Assembly: GCA_050184585.1 (NCBI GenBank)
Contig: JBFXAF010000001.1
Location: 558,001-622,000, forward strand
DNA length: 64,000 nt
From: JBFXAF01 sp050184585
Lineage (GTDB): Bacteria > Pseudomonadota > Alphaproteobacteria > Rhizobiales > Rhizobiaceae
Direction of reading: 5' to 3'
Part shown: piece by piece, positions 8,748 through 18,811 of the stretch
Layout: every line of letters begins with the position of its first letter
Position numbering within the stretch: position 1 is the stretch's first letter
Made by a program: the position numbers and the translations under genes
The notes under the pieces: generated by a model
Seen by the model: only the letters and a program-made list of their open reading frames with translations
Told to the model about the DNA's origin: nothing
Databases searched by the model: none

Positions 8748-9572
8748 ATGAAGGCATCCAAGGACATCTCCCGCCTGATCGAGATCATGGCGGCGCTGCG
8801 CACCCCGGTGACCGGCTGCCCCTGGGACCTCGAGCAGGACTTCTCCACCATCGCTCCCTACACGCTGGAGGAAGCCTATGAGGTCGCCGATGCGATCCAG
8901 CGGGGCGATCTTGACGATCTGCGCGACGAGCTTGGAGACCTGCTGCTGCAGGTGGTCTTCCACGCACGCATGGCCGAGGAGGAGAACGCGTTCAATTTCG
9001 GTGACGTGGTCGAGGCGATCACCAGGAAGATGATCCGCCGCCATCCGCATGTCTTCGGGGACGAGAATGCGCGCAGCGCCGGCTCCGCCAAGGGCCAGTG
9101 GGATCGGATCAAGGCGGACGAGAAGGCCGAGAAGCGCGCCGCCAGGCTGGCGCGAGGCCTCGACCCCGAAGACCACGGCAAGGGCTATCTCGATGGCGTT
9201 CCGGTCGCCATGCCAGCCCTGACTCGCGCGCTCAAGCTCCAGGAAAAGGCCGCCAAGGCCGGTTTCGACTGGAAGGAGGCCGCCCCCATCCTCGACAAGA
9301 TCGAGGAGGAGATCGGCGAATTGCGCCAGGCCATGAACGAAGAACGGCCGGATGCGATTGCCGACGAGTTCGGCGACGTCATGTTCGCCCTCGTCAATCT
9401 CGGCCGGCACCTGAGCGTGGATGCAGAAACGGCGCTGCGGGGAACGAACGAGAAGTTCCGCGGCCGTCTCCACTTCATCGAGCGGGCCCTGGCCGAAACC
9501 GGCCGCACGCTCGAACAGTCGTCGCTCGACGAGATGGAGATGCTCTGGCAGAGGGCAAAGACCGCGGAATAG
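8748..9572 (+). CDS. mazG: Nucleoside triphosphate pyrophosphohydrolase
   Basis: MazG hydrolyses NTPs and dNTPs to the monophosphate and PPi; it is a house-cleaning enzyme that in some bacteria also affects ppGpp. 274 residues with two all-alpha MazG repeats. The first has TLEEAYEVADAI and LRDELGDLLLQVVFHA (about residues 40-75), and the second KIEEEIGELRQAM and IADEFGDVMFALVNLGRH (about 185-225). Both carry the acidic metal-binding EExxE and ExxD pattern. The stop codon TAG (9570-9572) abuts the stop of convergent hflX with no spacer. Confidence 0.93.
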   Translation: MKASKDISRLIEIMAALRTPVTGCPWDLEQDFSTIAPYTLEEAYEVADAIQRGDLDDLRDELGDLLLQVVFHARMAEEENAFNFGDVVEAITRKMIRRHPHVFGDENARSAGSAKGQWDRIKADEKAEKRAARLARGLDPEDHGKGYLDGVPVAMPALTRALKLQEKAAKAGFDWKEAAPILDKIEEEIGELRQAMNEERPDAIADEFGDVMFALVNLGRHLSVDAETALRGTNEKFRGRLHFIERALAETGRTLEQSSLDEMEMLWQRAKTAE

Positions 9573-10957
<1,385 letters not shown>

Positions 10958-10961
<4 letters not shown>

Positions 10962-11203
10962 TCGCGCACGCTTTCCTCTGCCTCGAACATCTGTACGGGC
11001 TGGCTCGGCATGATGGTCGAGATCGCGTGCTTGTAGACCAGCTGGGAATGGCCGTCGCGGCGCAGCAGCACGCAGAAATTGTCGAAGGACGTCACGACCC
11101 CCGTCAGTTTCACGCCGTTGATGAGGAAGATGGTGAGTGGGTTCTTGCTCTTGCGGACTGTATTCAGGAACAGGTCCTGAAGGTTCTGCGATCGTTCCGC
11201 CAT
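10958..11203 (-). CDS. hfq: RNA chaperone Hfq
   Basis: Hfq is a hexameric Sm-like protein that pairs small RNAs with mRNAs. 81 residues. Sm1 is NTVRKSKNPLTIFLINGVKL with GVVTSFDNFCVLLRRDG, and Sm2 is the near-invariant QLVYKHAISTIMPSQPV (the YKHAI motif lines the proximal RNA-binding face). The C-terminal tail is very short (MFEAEESVRD), as is usual in alphaproteobacteria. The ATG at 11203 gives the normal MAERSQNLQD start. A candidate promoter lies just upstream, and hflX is coupled downstream. Confidence 0.97.
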
Positions 11204-11239
11204 TTTTCTTATCTTTCGCCCTGCTTGCCCCGAAAGGCA

Positions 11240-11268
11240 AGTAGCGCCGCAATCGCCGGCCCTGTCAA
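11240..11268 (-). promoter_or_regulatory. Candidate sigma-70 promoter of hfq
   Basis: On the minus strand, TTGACA (11268-11263) is followed after 17 bases by GCTACT (11245-11240), 37 bases before the hfq ATG. The -35 is a perfect consensus and the -10 is moderate. A small inverted repeat (cttgcc, six-base loop, ggcaag; 11224-11241) lies over the expected transcription start. This would let hfq-hflX be expressed apart from the upstream ntr/trkA/dat genes. Confidence 0.5.
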
Positions 11269-11340
11269 GCAAAGGAAGCCGGTTACCCTTGGTCCGGCCG
11301 AATGCGCGCCTTGTTGTCTACCCTCGCAGGCAAGCGGTTA

Positions 11341-12204
11341 TCAGGGCATCGTTTTTTCCGCAACGTCAAAAAACGCACGCCTGACCGAAAGCACCACGGG
11401 TCCCGGGCGGCCATCGCCGACCGCCCTGTCGTCAACGGCGACCACAGGCATGACCACGGTGGTCGCGGCCGTCAGAAACGCCTCCCGCGCCGTCGTCGCC
11501 TCTTGCACGGAGAACCCCCTCTCCTCGACGTCGATCCCAAGCTTCCCGGCCACATCGAGCACGGTCGTGCGGGTGACGCCGCGCAGGATGCCGCTGTCGG
11601 CGGGCCGCGTCACCAGCCTTCCGCCGGCCGTGACGATCCACGCATTGGTCGAAGCGCCTTCCTTGACGATGCCGTCGGGCCCGACGAACCACGCTTCATA
11701 GGCGCCTGCCTCCTTCGCCGCCTGCTTGGCGAGGACGTTGGGCAGCAACCCTGTCGTCTTGATATCGACCCGATCCCACCTGTTCTCAGGGACCGTTATG
11801 ACCTTGACGCCGGCCTCGACGCGCCGCGCCACGGCCGCGGCATTGCTGCCCTTCGCCGTGATCACGAGCGCTGGAGGTACATCGCCGCCCGGAAAGACGT
11901 GGTCGCGCGGCGCAACCCCGCGCGTGACCTGAAGATAGACCAGACCGTTGCGGATGCGGTTGCGGCGCACGACCTCGGCCATGACCACCTCGAGCGCCCG
12001 GCGGTGCACGGGCCAGCCTATCCGCAATTCCCCCAGCGAACGGCCGAGGCGGTCCAGATGGCGGGTCATGTCGACGATATAGCCGCGCGCCACCTCGCAG
12101 ACCTCATAGACCCCGTCTGCGAACTGGTAGCCGCGGTCCTCGATATGGACCGCCGCATCGGCATGCGGGAGGTAGCGCCCGTTGACGTAGGCGATGCGCG
12201 GCAT
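11341..12204 (-). CDS. dat: D-amino-acid aminotransferase (class IV PLP enzyme)
   Basis: Fold-type IV PLP transaminase, probably interconverting D-alanine and 2-oxoglutarate with D-glutamate and pyruvate for peptidoglycan precursors. 287 residues. Visible: YVNGRYLPHADAAVHIEDRG at the N-terminus, the PLP-lysine region DIKTTGLLPNVLAKQAAKEA (about residues 148-167), EGASTNAWIV, and TRPADSGILRGVTRTTVL. The Dat-type ADGVYE segment favours D-amino-acid transaminase over branched-chain transaminase, but substrate cannot be fixed by eye. It lies between trkA and hfq on the same strand, 28 bases from trkA. Confidence 0.85.
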   Translation of the reverse strand: MPRIAYVNGRYLPHADAAVHIEDRGYQFADGVYEVCEVARGYIVDMTRHLDRLGRSLGELRIGWPVHRRALEVVMAEVVRRNRIRNGLVYLQVTRGVAPRDHVFPGGDVPPALVITAKGSNAAAVARRVEAGVKVITVPENRWDRVDIKTTGLLPNVLAKQAAKEAGAYEAWFVGPDGIVKEGASTNAWIVTAGGRLVTRPADSGILRGVTRTTVLDVAGKLGIDVEERGFSVQEATTAREAFLTAATTVVMPVVAVDDRAVGDGRPGPVVLSVRRAFFDVAEKTMP

Positions 12205-12232
12205 GACGTATTTCCCTCCGGATCAATCGTCG

Positions 12233-13609
12233 TCAGAAAAATTCCAGGCTGACGCGGAACATCTGCTCGACCTGCTTGACCGCACCGGCGAGCGAGAAGA
12301 TCACCACGCGGTCCCTGGGCACGATCTTCAACGCGCCGCTCGGACGGAGCACCTCTCCGTTGCGGTAGACGGCGCCGATGCGCATGCCATCCGGCAGATC
12401 GAGATCGCGCAGTGCCGGTCCGACCAGTGGCGACGTATCGAGAGCCTCCGCCTCGATGATCTCAGCCTGGCCACGGTGCACCGAATGCACCGCGCGGATG
12501 CGCCCGCGGCGTACATGCTCCAGGACCTTGGAAATGGTCACCGAACGCGGATTGACATAGGCGTCGACACCCAGCGTGCGCGACAGGTCGTGGAAGGCGG
12601 GATTGTTGAGCAACGCCAAGTTCGCCTTGCATCCCAGACGCTTGGCCATGGCGCTCGCGAGGATGTTGACCTGATCGCTGTTGGTCAGCGCGACCATCAG
12701 GTCCGCGTCCTGAATGTCGGCTTCGAGGAGGAGCCGCTGGTCGAGCGCACTGCCCTGCAGGACCACGGTGCGCCTGAGTTCGTCCGCCACCTGGACGGCC
12801 CTGTCCCGCGTGTTCTCCAGTATCTTGACGCGCGCCTTGCTCTGGCGTTGCTCGAGAGTGCGGGCCACATGAAGGCCGATGTTGCCGCCGCCGGCGATAA
12901 CGATGCGGGTTGCTTCCTGCTCGTCGTGACCGAACAGACCGAGCGTGCGACGCACCTGATCCTTGCCGGTCACGACGTAAGCCAGGTCTCCGGCGAGCAG
13001 TTGGTCGGCCGAATGCGGGATGTAGAGCCGGCCGTTGCGCGAGACGCCGACGACCGTCGAAAGGAGGTCCGGGAAAAGCTCGGAGAGCTGGGCCAGCGGG
13101 GTCGATATGACCGGGCAATCCTCGAGGCATTCGATCGCGACCATGGCGATCTTGCCCTCGGCGAAACGAACGACATCCGTCGCTCCGGGCAGCGCTATGC
13201 GCCGCAGCACCATTTCCGCCACTTCGAGCTCGGGCGAAATGATGACGTCGATTGGCAGATGATCGCGGGAGAACAGGTCAGAATAGTGCGGCCGCAGATA
13301 GGATTGGCCCCGGATTCGCGCAATCTTGGTCGGCACGTTGAACAGCGAGTGCGCGACCTGGCACGCGATCATGTTGACCTCGTCGTGCAACGTCACGGCG
13401 ATGATCATGTCGGCTTCCTGCGCGCCGGCCGCCTCCAGCACATCTGGATAGGCGCCATGCCCGACCACGCCACGCGCATCGAGCGTGTCACGCACGGCAC
13501 GCACCAGTTCCGGCTGCGTGTCGATCACGGCCACGTCGTTCTTCTCGGCGGCGAGCCTTTCGGCGATGCCGTAGCCCACCTGCCCGGCGCCGCAGATGAT
13601 GACCTTCAT
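12233..13609 (-). CDS. trkA: Trk potassium uptake regulatory protein TrkA
   Basis: Cytoplasmic gating subunit of the Trk K+ transporter. 458 residues in two RCK halves. The first Rossmann loop is VIICGAGQVGYGIAERLA at the N-terminus and the second IVIAGGGNIGLHVARTL near residue 235; each is followed by a TrkA_C domain. Both halves carry an intact NAD-binding glycine pattern. It sits six bases after ntrX; ntrBC-ntrYX-trkA is a conserved alphaproteobacterial arrangement. No trkH or trkG membrane partner is visible in the window. Confidence 0.94.
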   Translation of the reverse strand: MKVIICGAGQVGYGIAERLAAEKNDVAVIDTQPELVRAVRDTLDARGVVGHGAYPDVLEAAGAQEADMIIAVTLHDEVNMIACQVAHSLFNVPTKIARIRGQSYLRPHYSDLFSRDHLPIDVIISPELEVAEMVLRRIALPGATDVVRFAEGKIAMVAIECLEDCPVISTPLAQLSELFPDLLSTVVGVSRNGRLYIPHSADQLLAGDLAYVVTGKDQVRRTLGLFGHDEQEATRIVIAGGGNIGLHVARTLEQRQSKARVKILENTRDRAVQVADELRRTVVLQGSALDQRLLLEADIQDADLMVALTNSDQVNILASAMAKRLGCKANLALLNNPAFHDLSRTLGVDAYVNPRSVTISKVLEHVRRGRIRAVHSVHRGQAEIIEAEALDTSPLVGPALRDLDLPDGMRIGAVYRNGEVLRPSGALKIVPRDRVVIFSLAGAVKQVEQMFRVSLEFF

Positions 13610-13615
13610 GAAAGG

Positions 13616-14977
13616 CTAGACCCCAAGCGACTTGAGCTTCCTGTGGAGGGCGGAACGTTCCATGCCGATGAATTCCGCCGTGCGCGAGATGTTACCCCCG
13701 AAGCGGTTGATCTGGGCGATCAGATACTCCTTCTCGAACATCTCCCGTGCTTCGCGCAAGGGCAACGCCATGATGTGCTGGTCCGACTGACTCGGCGTCC
13801 GCGGCATGACGTCGCCGATTTCAGATGGCAGGAGGTCGGCCGTGATCGGTTCATCGACGTTGTCGCCGCGCGACAGGATCACGAGCCGTTCGATATTGTT
13901 CTTCAACTGCCGGATGTTGCCCGGCCAATTGTGGGCCTGCAAGACGGCCAGGGCGTCGTCGCCGATACGCCTCAGCCTTATCCCGGCCTGACGAGCAATC
14001 TGGCGGCTGAAGTGGTCCACCAGAAAGGGTATGTCCTCCCTGCGCTCCGAGAGCCCCGGAACGACGACCGGAACGACCGCGAGGCGATGGTACAGGTCTT
14101 CACGGAATCGGCCGTCGGCGATCATGGCCTCCAGGTTCTGGGCGGTCGACGAAATGATCCGCACGTCGACCTTGACGCGCTTGGTTCCGCCGACCCGCTC
14201 GAACTGCTGGTCGACAAGGACCCGCAGGATCCGGGCCTGTGTCTCACGCGGCATATCCGCGATCTCATCGAGGTAGAGAATGCCGCGGTGGGCCTCCTCC
14301 AACGCGCCGACCTTTCGTTCGCCGCCATTCGACTCGGTGCCGAACAGCTCGATCTCCATCCGTTCCGGCGTGATCGTCGCCGCGTTGAGCGTCACGAAGG
14401 GCGCGGCGCTCCGCGACGACGCGGCGTGGATCGCACGCGCCGCCATCTCCTTGCCCGCTCCCGAAGGGCCTACGATCATGATCCGGCTGTTCGTCGGAGC
14501 CACGCGCTCGATGGTCTGGCGCAGCTGGGTCATCGCCGCCGACGTGCCGATCAGGTCGAAGTTGTCGCCGGCGCGCTGCTTGAGGTCGGAGACCTCGCGG
14601 CGCAGGTTCGACGTTTCCAGCGCCCGATCAGCGACGAGGATAAGGCGATCGGCCTTGAAGGGCTTTTCGATGAAGTCGTAAGCGCCACGCCGGATGGCCG
14701 AAACCGCGGTCTCGATGGTTCCGTGTCCGGAAATCATCACGACCGGCAGGTTGGGATGGAGCTTCTTGATCTCGTCGAGCAACGCAAGCCCATCCAAGCG
14801 CGACCCCTGAAGCCAGATGTCGAGGAACACCAGCCGCGGCATGCGACCTGCGATCGCCGCAAGCGCGCCGTCGCTATCGCCAGCGGTACGGGTCTCGTGG
14901 CCCTCGTCGCTCAGTATCCCCGCAACGAGCTCACGGATGTCTTCCTCGTCATCGACGACCAGAATGTCAGACGCCAT
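13616..14977 (-). CDS. ntrX: Nitrogen/redox response regulator NtrX
   Basis: Response regulator of the NtrY/NtrX pair, linked in alphaproteobacteria to nitrogen metabolism, respiration and envelope functions. 453 residues: receiver 1-120 with Asp53 (LVFLDIWLQG), an AAA+ domain with Walker A GPSGAGKE (170-177) and LYLDEIADMP, and a Fis-type helix-turn-helix ending NISRTAEFIGMERSALHRKL. The GAFTGA sigma-54 loop is absent: at residues 212-230 the chain reads FGTESNGGERKVGALEEA. It therefore probably does not activate sigma-54 promoters. Its start overlaps the ntrY 3' end by 11 bases. Confidence 0.94.
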   Translation of the reverse strand: MASDILVVDDEEDIRELVAGILSDEGHETRTAGDSDGALAAIAGRMPRLVFLDIWLQGSRLDGLALLDEIKKLHPNLPVVMISGHGTIETAVSAIRRGAYDFIEKPFKADRLILVADRALETSNLRREVSDLKQRAGDNFDLIGTSAAMTQLRQTIERVAPTNSRIMIVGPSGAGKEMAARAIHAASSRSAAPFVTLNAATITPERMEIELFGTESNGGERKVGALEEAHRGILYLDEIADMPRETQARILRVLVDQQFERVGGTKRVKVDVRIISSTAQNLEAMIADGRFREDLYHRLAVVPVVVPGLSERREDIPFLVDHFSRQIARQAGIRLRRIGDDALAVLQAHNWPGNIRQLKNNIERLVILSRGDNVDEPITADLLPSEIGDVMPRTPSQSDQHIMALPLREAREMFEKEYLIAQINRFGGNISRTAEFIGMERSALHRKLKSLGV

Positions 14978-17252
14978 TGTCGACCTTTTCGGTTTCTCTT
15001 TCTCTCCTGACGGGCCTGCTCGATCCGCCCGCCGCCGGACCCGCGGCCGCCGGAATGAAGATCGAGATCATCGCACCCCGTCCTTCATGGAAACCTGCGG
15101 GAGCATCATGGAGTTCCAAGCGCCCGTCATGGTCCTCCACGATCTTCTTGACGATGGCCAGGCCGAGCCCGGTGCCCTTCTCGCGCGTGGTCATGTAGGG
15201 TTCGAGCAACCGCTGCCGGTTCTCACGCGGCAGCCCCTTGCCGTTGTCGACGACGTCGACCCGGATCATGCCGTCGGCGCGGGAAGCCTGGATCCGGATG
15301 ACCCCGGAAGGGCCGCCATCCCGCTCCGAGGCTTCGATCGCCTCCGCCGCATTCTTGATGACATTGCCGAAAGCCTGGGCCATCAGGCGGGGGTCGAAGG
15401 TCGCACTGAGCGGCTGATCGCCAAAGGCGCGCTCGAACGCGATGTCGGAGCGGCTGACCTCGACGAGGAACGACGCTTCCCGCAACGGCTCTCGCACGTC
15501 GAGAGCCTGCATGTCGGGTTTCGGCATGCGCGCGAACGCCGAGAACTCGTCCACCATGCGGCCGATGTCCTCCACCTGGCGAATGATTGTGTCCGTGCAC
15601 TGGTCGAAGACCTCGCGATCCTCGGTGATGATCTTGCCGTAGCGGCGGCGAATCCGTTCCGCCGACAACTGGATCGGCGTCAGCGGGTTCTTGATCTCAT
15701 GCGCGATGCGGCGGGCCACGTCCGCCCAGGCGCTGGAGCGCTGGGCCTGAACCAGATCGGTGATGTCGTCGACGGTCACGATGTAGGATTTCTCGGTCGA
15801 AGCAGAGTGCGCTTCCTCAGTCGTCACCTGGACATTGAAGGTCCGCTCGCTGCCGGCGCGATAGAAGGTGACCTGCTCACGATAGACGGAACGACCGGAT
15901 GACCGTCCGACCTCCAGCACTCGCCCGACATAGGGAAGGAGGACCGAAAGATTGTTTCCGACAGCCTGCTCGGCCGGCAGCGCCAGCATCGTTTCGGCCG
16001 ATCGATTGACAATGGAGACGGTTCCGTCCGGGTCGACCCCGATGACGCCTGCCGTCACGCCGGCCAAGACGGCTTCGGAAAAGCGCCGCCGTTCGTCGAT
16101 GACATCCTTCGCGGAAAGGATTTCGTTTCGCTGCGACTTCAACTGCTGGATCATCTTGTTGAAGGTATCGCCGAGCGAACCCACGTCGCCGTCGCTGCGT
16201 TTGACCGGCACCGCGACGTCCAGATTGCCGCCGGCCACCTCCCCCGCCGCGCCGATGAGCTGCCTGATCGGCCGGACGATGCGGTCCGCGACCGCAATGC
16301 CGGTCCAGATGGCGGAAAGCACGATGACCAGGGTCAGGCCAAGATAGAGCAAGGCGAAGGCAAGCTGGGTCGGACCGCGATTGGCTTCCAGACCGCGATA
16401 CTCCTCGGCGTTGGCGCGCACGATCTGTCGCGCTCGGATGACTTCCGGGTCAACCAGTCGCAGCGTGTAGAGATAGAGGTTGTCGATCTCCCTGAGTCGC
16501 ACGATCGCGCCGACGATGTTGCGCGTTCGCGGCTCGATCAGAACCGGCTGTCCGTCGGCGGCCTGCTCCACCGCACCCTCGGGCGGCGGCGGGACCTCGA
16601 AATCGGACCGCGTATCGGCGGCCATGACGAATTTCGAGTCCGCGTCGATCAGCGCTGCGTGGGCGAGGGCTCGCCCCCGCGCCTGCTGCGTCATCAATGT
16701 CTGGAACCCGATCCGGTCCAGCGCCCACAAGGAACGGTTCTGATCCAGATCGTTGGCCATTGAAAGGGTCGTGCCCTGAAGGCTTCGCGCATTCTCGGCG
16801 ACATAGGCTTCGGCGATCGAAAGCGAGGAATTGATGATCGTCTTCGTCCGGATCTCGAACCACCGGTCGAGGCCGACATTGAGCGTGATCGAGGCGAAGA
16901 CGGCCACCAGGATCGCGGGGATGGCGGCAACCAGCGAGAACATGGCCACGATACGGACGTGAAGACGCGAGGCCGCCTTGCCCCGCAGCCGCGCCGCATA
17001 GATTCGATGGGCCTCGCGAACGATCAACGCTGTAAGCGCGAGGATGAAGGCGGCGTTGACCGCGATGAGGGCGAGAGTCGTCGTCTCGTCGGGACTGATG
17101 GGCGTGACGCCGACCAAGATCGCGAAGGAAAGCGCGGCGGTAACCAGCGCGCCCACCACCGCGACCGTGCCGGGAAGCGCGAGAAGCCTGCGGCCATCCG
17201 GCCGGGCGTCAACGAGCGCCGAGGCTGGCAAACCTTGTGCCTGGACCGTCAT
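14967..17252 (-). CDS. ntrY: Membrane sensor histidine kinase NtrY
   Basis: Sensor kinase of NtrX. 761 residues. The N-terminus has several hydrophobic segments (about 30-55, 65-90, 110-135) and a periplasmic or extracytoplasmic region, then a membrane segment LALLYLGLTLVIVLSAIWTG near 310. HAMP (VRPIRQLIGAAGEVAGG), PAS (about 390-490), the HisKA box ARRIAHEIKNPLTPIQLSAE and HATPase motifs (NAAEA, DNGKGLP, GTGLGLAIV) follow. It is 101 bases downstream of ntrC and overlaps ntrX. Confidence 0.94.
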   Translation of the reverse strand: MTVQAQGLPASALVDARPDGRRLLALPGTVAVVGALVTAALSFAILVGVTPISPDETTTLALIAVNAAFILALTALIVREAHRIYAARLRGKAASRLHVRIVAMFSLVAAIPAILVAVFASITLNVGLDRWFEIRTKTIINSSLSIAEAYVAENARSLQGTTLSMANDLDQNRSLWALDRIGFQTLMTQQARGRALAHAALIDADSKFVMAADTRSDFEVPPPPEGAVEQAADGQPVLIEPRTRNIVGAIVRLREIDNLYLYTLRLVDPEVIRARQIVRANAEEYRGLEANRGPTQLAFALLYLGLTLVIVLSAIWTGIAVADRIVRPIRQLIGAAGEVAGGNLDVAVPVKRSDGDVGSLGDTFNKMIQQLKSQRNEILSAKDVIDERRRFSEAVLAGVTAGVIGVDPDGTVSIVNRSAETMLALPAEQAVGNNLSVLLPYVGRVLEVGRSSGRSVYREQVTFYRAGSERTFNVQVTTEEAHSASTEKSYIVTVDDITDLVQAQRSSAWADVARRIAHEIKNPLTPIQLSAERIRRRYGKIITEDREVFDQCTDTIIRQVEDIGRMVDEFSAFARMPKPDMQALDVREPLREASFLVEVSRSDIAFERAFGDQPLSATFDPRLMAQAFGNVIKNAAEAIEASERDGGPSGVIRIQASRADGMIRVDVVDNGKGLPRENRQRLLEPYMTTREKGTGLGLAIVKKIVEDHDGRLELHDAPAGFHEGRGAMISIFIPAAAGPAAGGSSRPVRRERETEKVDNGV

Positions 17253-17353
17253 TCCACTCTGCTGCTTCGGACCGAATCCGGCGATGTATGCAACGCATTG
17301 TGGCGATTATGCAACATTGGCTCGGCGGGCCGCAATCTTCCACCGGCCGATTG

Positions 17354-18811
17354 TCAGGCCTGTCGCGCACCACGGTAAACGTTGACGCCGAGTTCGCGTA
17401 TCTTCTTGCGCAGGGTGTTCCGGTTGAGGCCGAGCAGTTCGGCCGCCTTGATCTGGTTGCCGCGTGTCGCGGTCATCGCCGCCAGGACGAGGGGATACTC
17501 CACCTCGGCGAGCACGCGCTGATAGAGGCCCGGAGGCGGCATGTTCCCCGAAAACGCGGCAAAGTAGCGCTGCAGGTAGTGCTCCATCGCCTGCGAGATG
17601 GAAAGGTCGTCCGGCAACATCACGCCGGCCTTCACAGCCGCCGTTTCGCCGGTCTTCAGTTCGGAGGCGATGATCTCGGACGACATCTCGTCCTGCGGAT
17701 ACAGCGCCGCGAGCCGGCGAACGAGATTCTCAAGTTCGCGGACATTGCCAGGCCAGGGATAGCGCTTCATGAGCTCGACGCCGCCCGCCGAGATACGCTT
17801 CATCTGCAGCCCCTCGCCCTCCCCCTGCTTGAAGAAGTGCCGGACAAGGTCGGGGATGTCTTCGGCCCGCTCGCGCAGCGGCGGCAGGCGAAGCGGGACG
17901 ACGTTGAGCCGGTAGAAGAGGTCTTCGCGGAACAGGCCCTGGTTGATCAGGGTCCGCAGGTCCTTGTTGGTGGCGGCGACGATGCGCACATCGGTCTTGA
18001 TCGGCGTACGGCCGCCGACCGTGGTGTACTCGCCCTGCTGAAGCACGCGCAGCAGACGTGTCTGGGCCTCCATCGGCATGTCGCCGATCTCGTCAAGGAA
18101 CAGCGTGCCGCCCTCGGCCTGCTCGAAACGGCCGGTCGAGCGATTCTGGGCGCCGGTGAAGGCGCCTTTCTCGTGGCCGAACAGCTCCGATTCGATCAGG
18201 TCCCGGGGAATCGCGGCCATGTTGATGGCGACGAACGGTCCGTTGCGACGGCGACCATACTCGTGGAGCGCGCGCGCCACGAGTTCCTTGCCCGTCCCCG
18301 ATTCGCCCGAAATCATGACGGTGAGGTCCGTCTGCATCATCCGCGCGAGCATGCGGTAAATGTCCTGCATCGCCGGCGAGCGGCCGACCAGGGGCATCGT
18401 CTCGGGCGCATCGTCCGGGCGTTCCGTAATGGACGGTCGTCTTGGCTCGGCCAGCGCCCTGGCGACGATGTTGAGAAGCTCGGTCAGGTCGAAGGGTTTC
18501 GGCAGGTATTCGTAGGCGCCCGTTTCGGAAGCGCGGATGGCCGTCATGAAGGTGTTTTGCGCGCTCATGACGATAACCGGCAGTTCAGGCCGCGCCTTCT
18601 TGATCCGCGGCAGCATGTCGAAGGCGTTCTCGTCGGGCATCACGACGTCGGTGATCACCAGATCGCCTTCGCCGGCCGATACCCAGCGCCACAGCGTCGC
18701 GGCGTTCGAGGTGACGCGCACCTCGTGGCCGACCCGGCTCAGCGCCTGGTTGAGGACGGTGCGGATCGCCGCGTCGTCATCGGCGACCAGGATGTTGCCG
18801 CGCACGCTCAT
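17354..18811 (-). CDS. ntrC: Nitrogen regulation response regulator NtrC
   Basis: Sigma-54-dependent activator of nitrogen-limitation genes such as glnA, glnK and amtB. About 485 residues. Receiver with Asp55 (VITDVVMPDENAF), AAA+ with Walker A GESGTGKE (169-176), intact GAFTGA at 216-221, and LFLDEIGDMP. The C-terminal Fis-type helix-turn-helix is TRGNQIKAAELLGLNRNTLR. The ATG at 18811 gives the usual MSVRGNILVADDD start and overlaps the ntrB stop by four bases, so sensor and regulator are coupled. Confidence 0.96.
   Translation of the reverse strand: MSVRGNILVADDDAAIRTVLNQALSRVGHEVRVTSNAATLWRWVSAGEGDLVITDVVMPDENAFDMLPRIKKARPELPVIVMSAQNTFMTAIRASETGAYEYLPKPFDLTELLNIVARALAEPRRPSITERPDDAPETMPLVGRSPAMQDIYRMLARMMQTDLTVMISGESGTGKELVARALHEYGRRRNGPFVAINMAAIPRDLIESELFGHEKGAFTGAQNRSTGRFEQAEGGTLFLDEIGDMPMEAQTRLLRVLQQGEYTTVGGRTPIKTDVRIVAATNKDLRTLINQGLFREDLFYRLNVVPLRLPPLRERAEDIPDLVRHFFKQGEGEGLQMKRISAGGVELMKRYPWPGNVRELENLVRRLAALYPQDEMSSEIIASELKTGETAAVKAGVMLPDDLSISQAMEHYLQRYFAAFSGNMPPPGLYQRVLAEVEYPLVLAAMTATRGNQIKAAELLGLNRNTLRKKIRELGVNVYRGARQA

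Noticed and set aside
12194..15010. Very long open frame on the plus strand (about 940 codons) opposite trkA and ntrX
   Set aside because: The composition is Arg/His/Asp-rich with no recognisable domain. It mirrors the codon bias of the real minus-strand genes, whose families are unmistakable.
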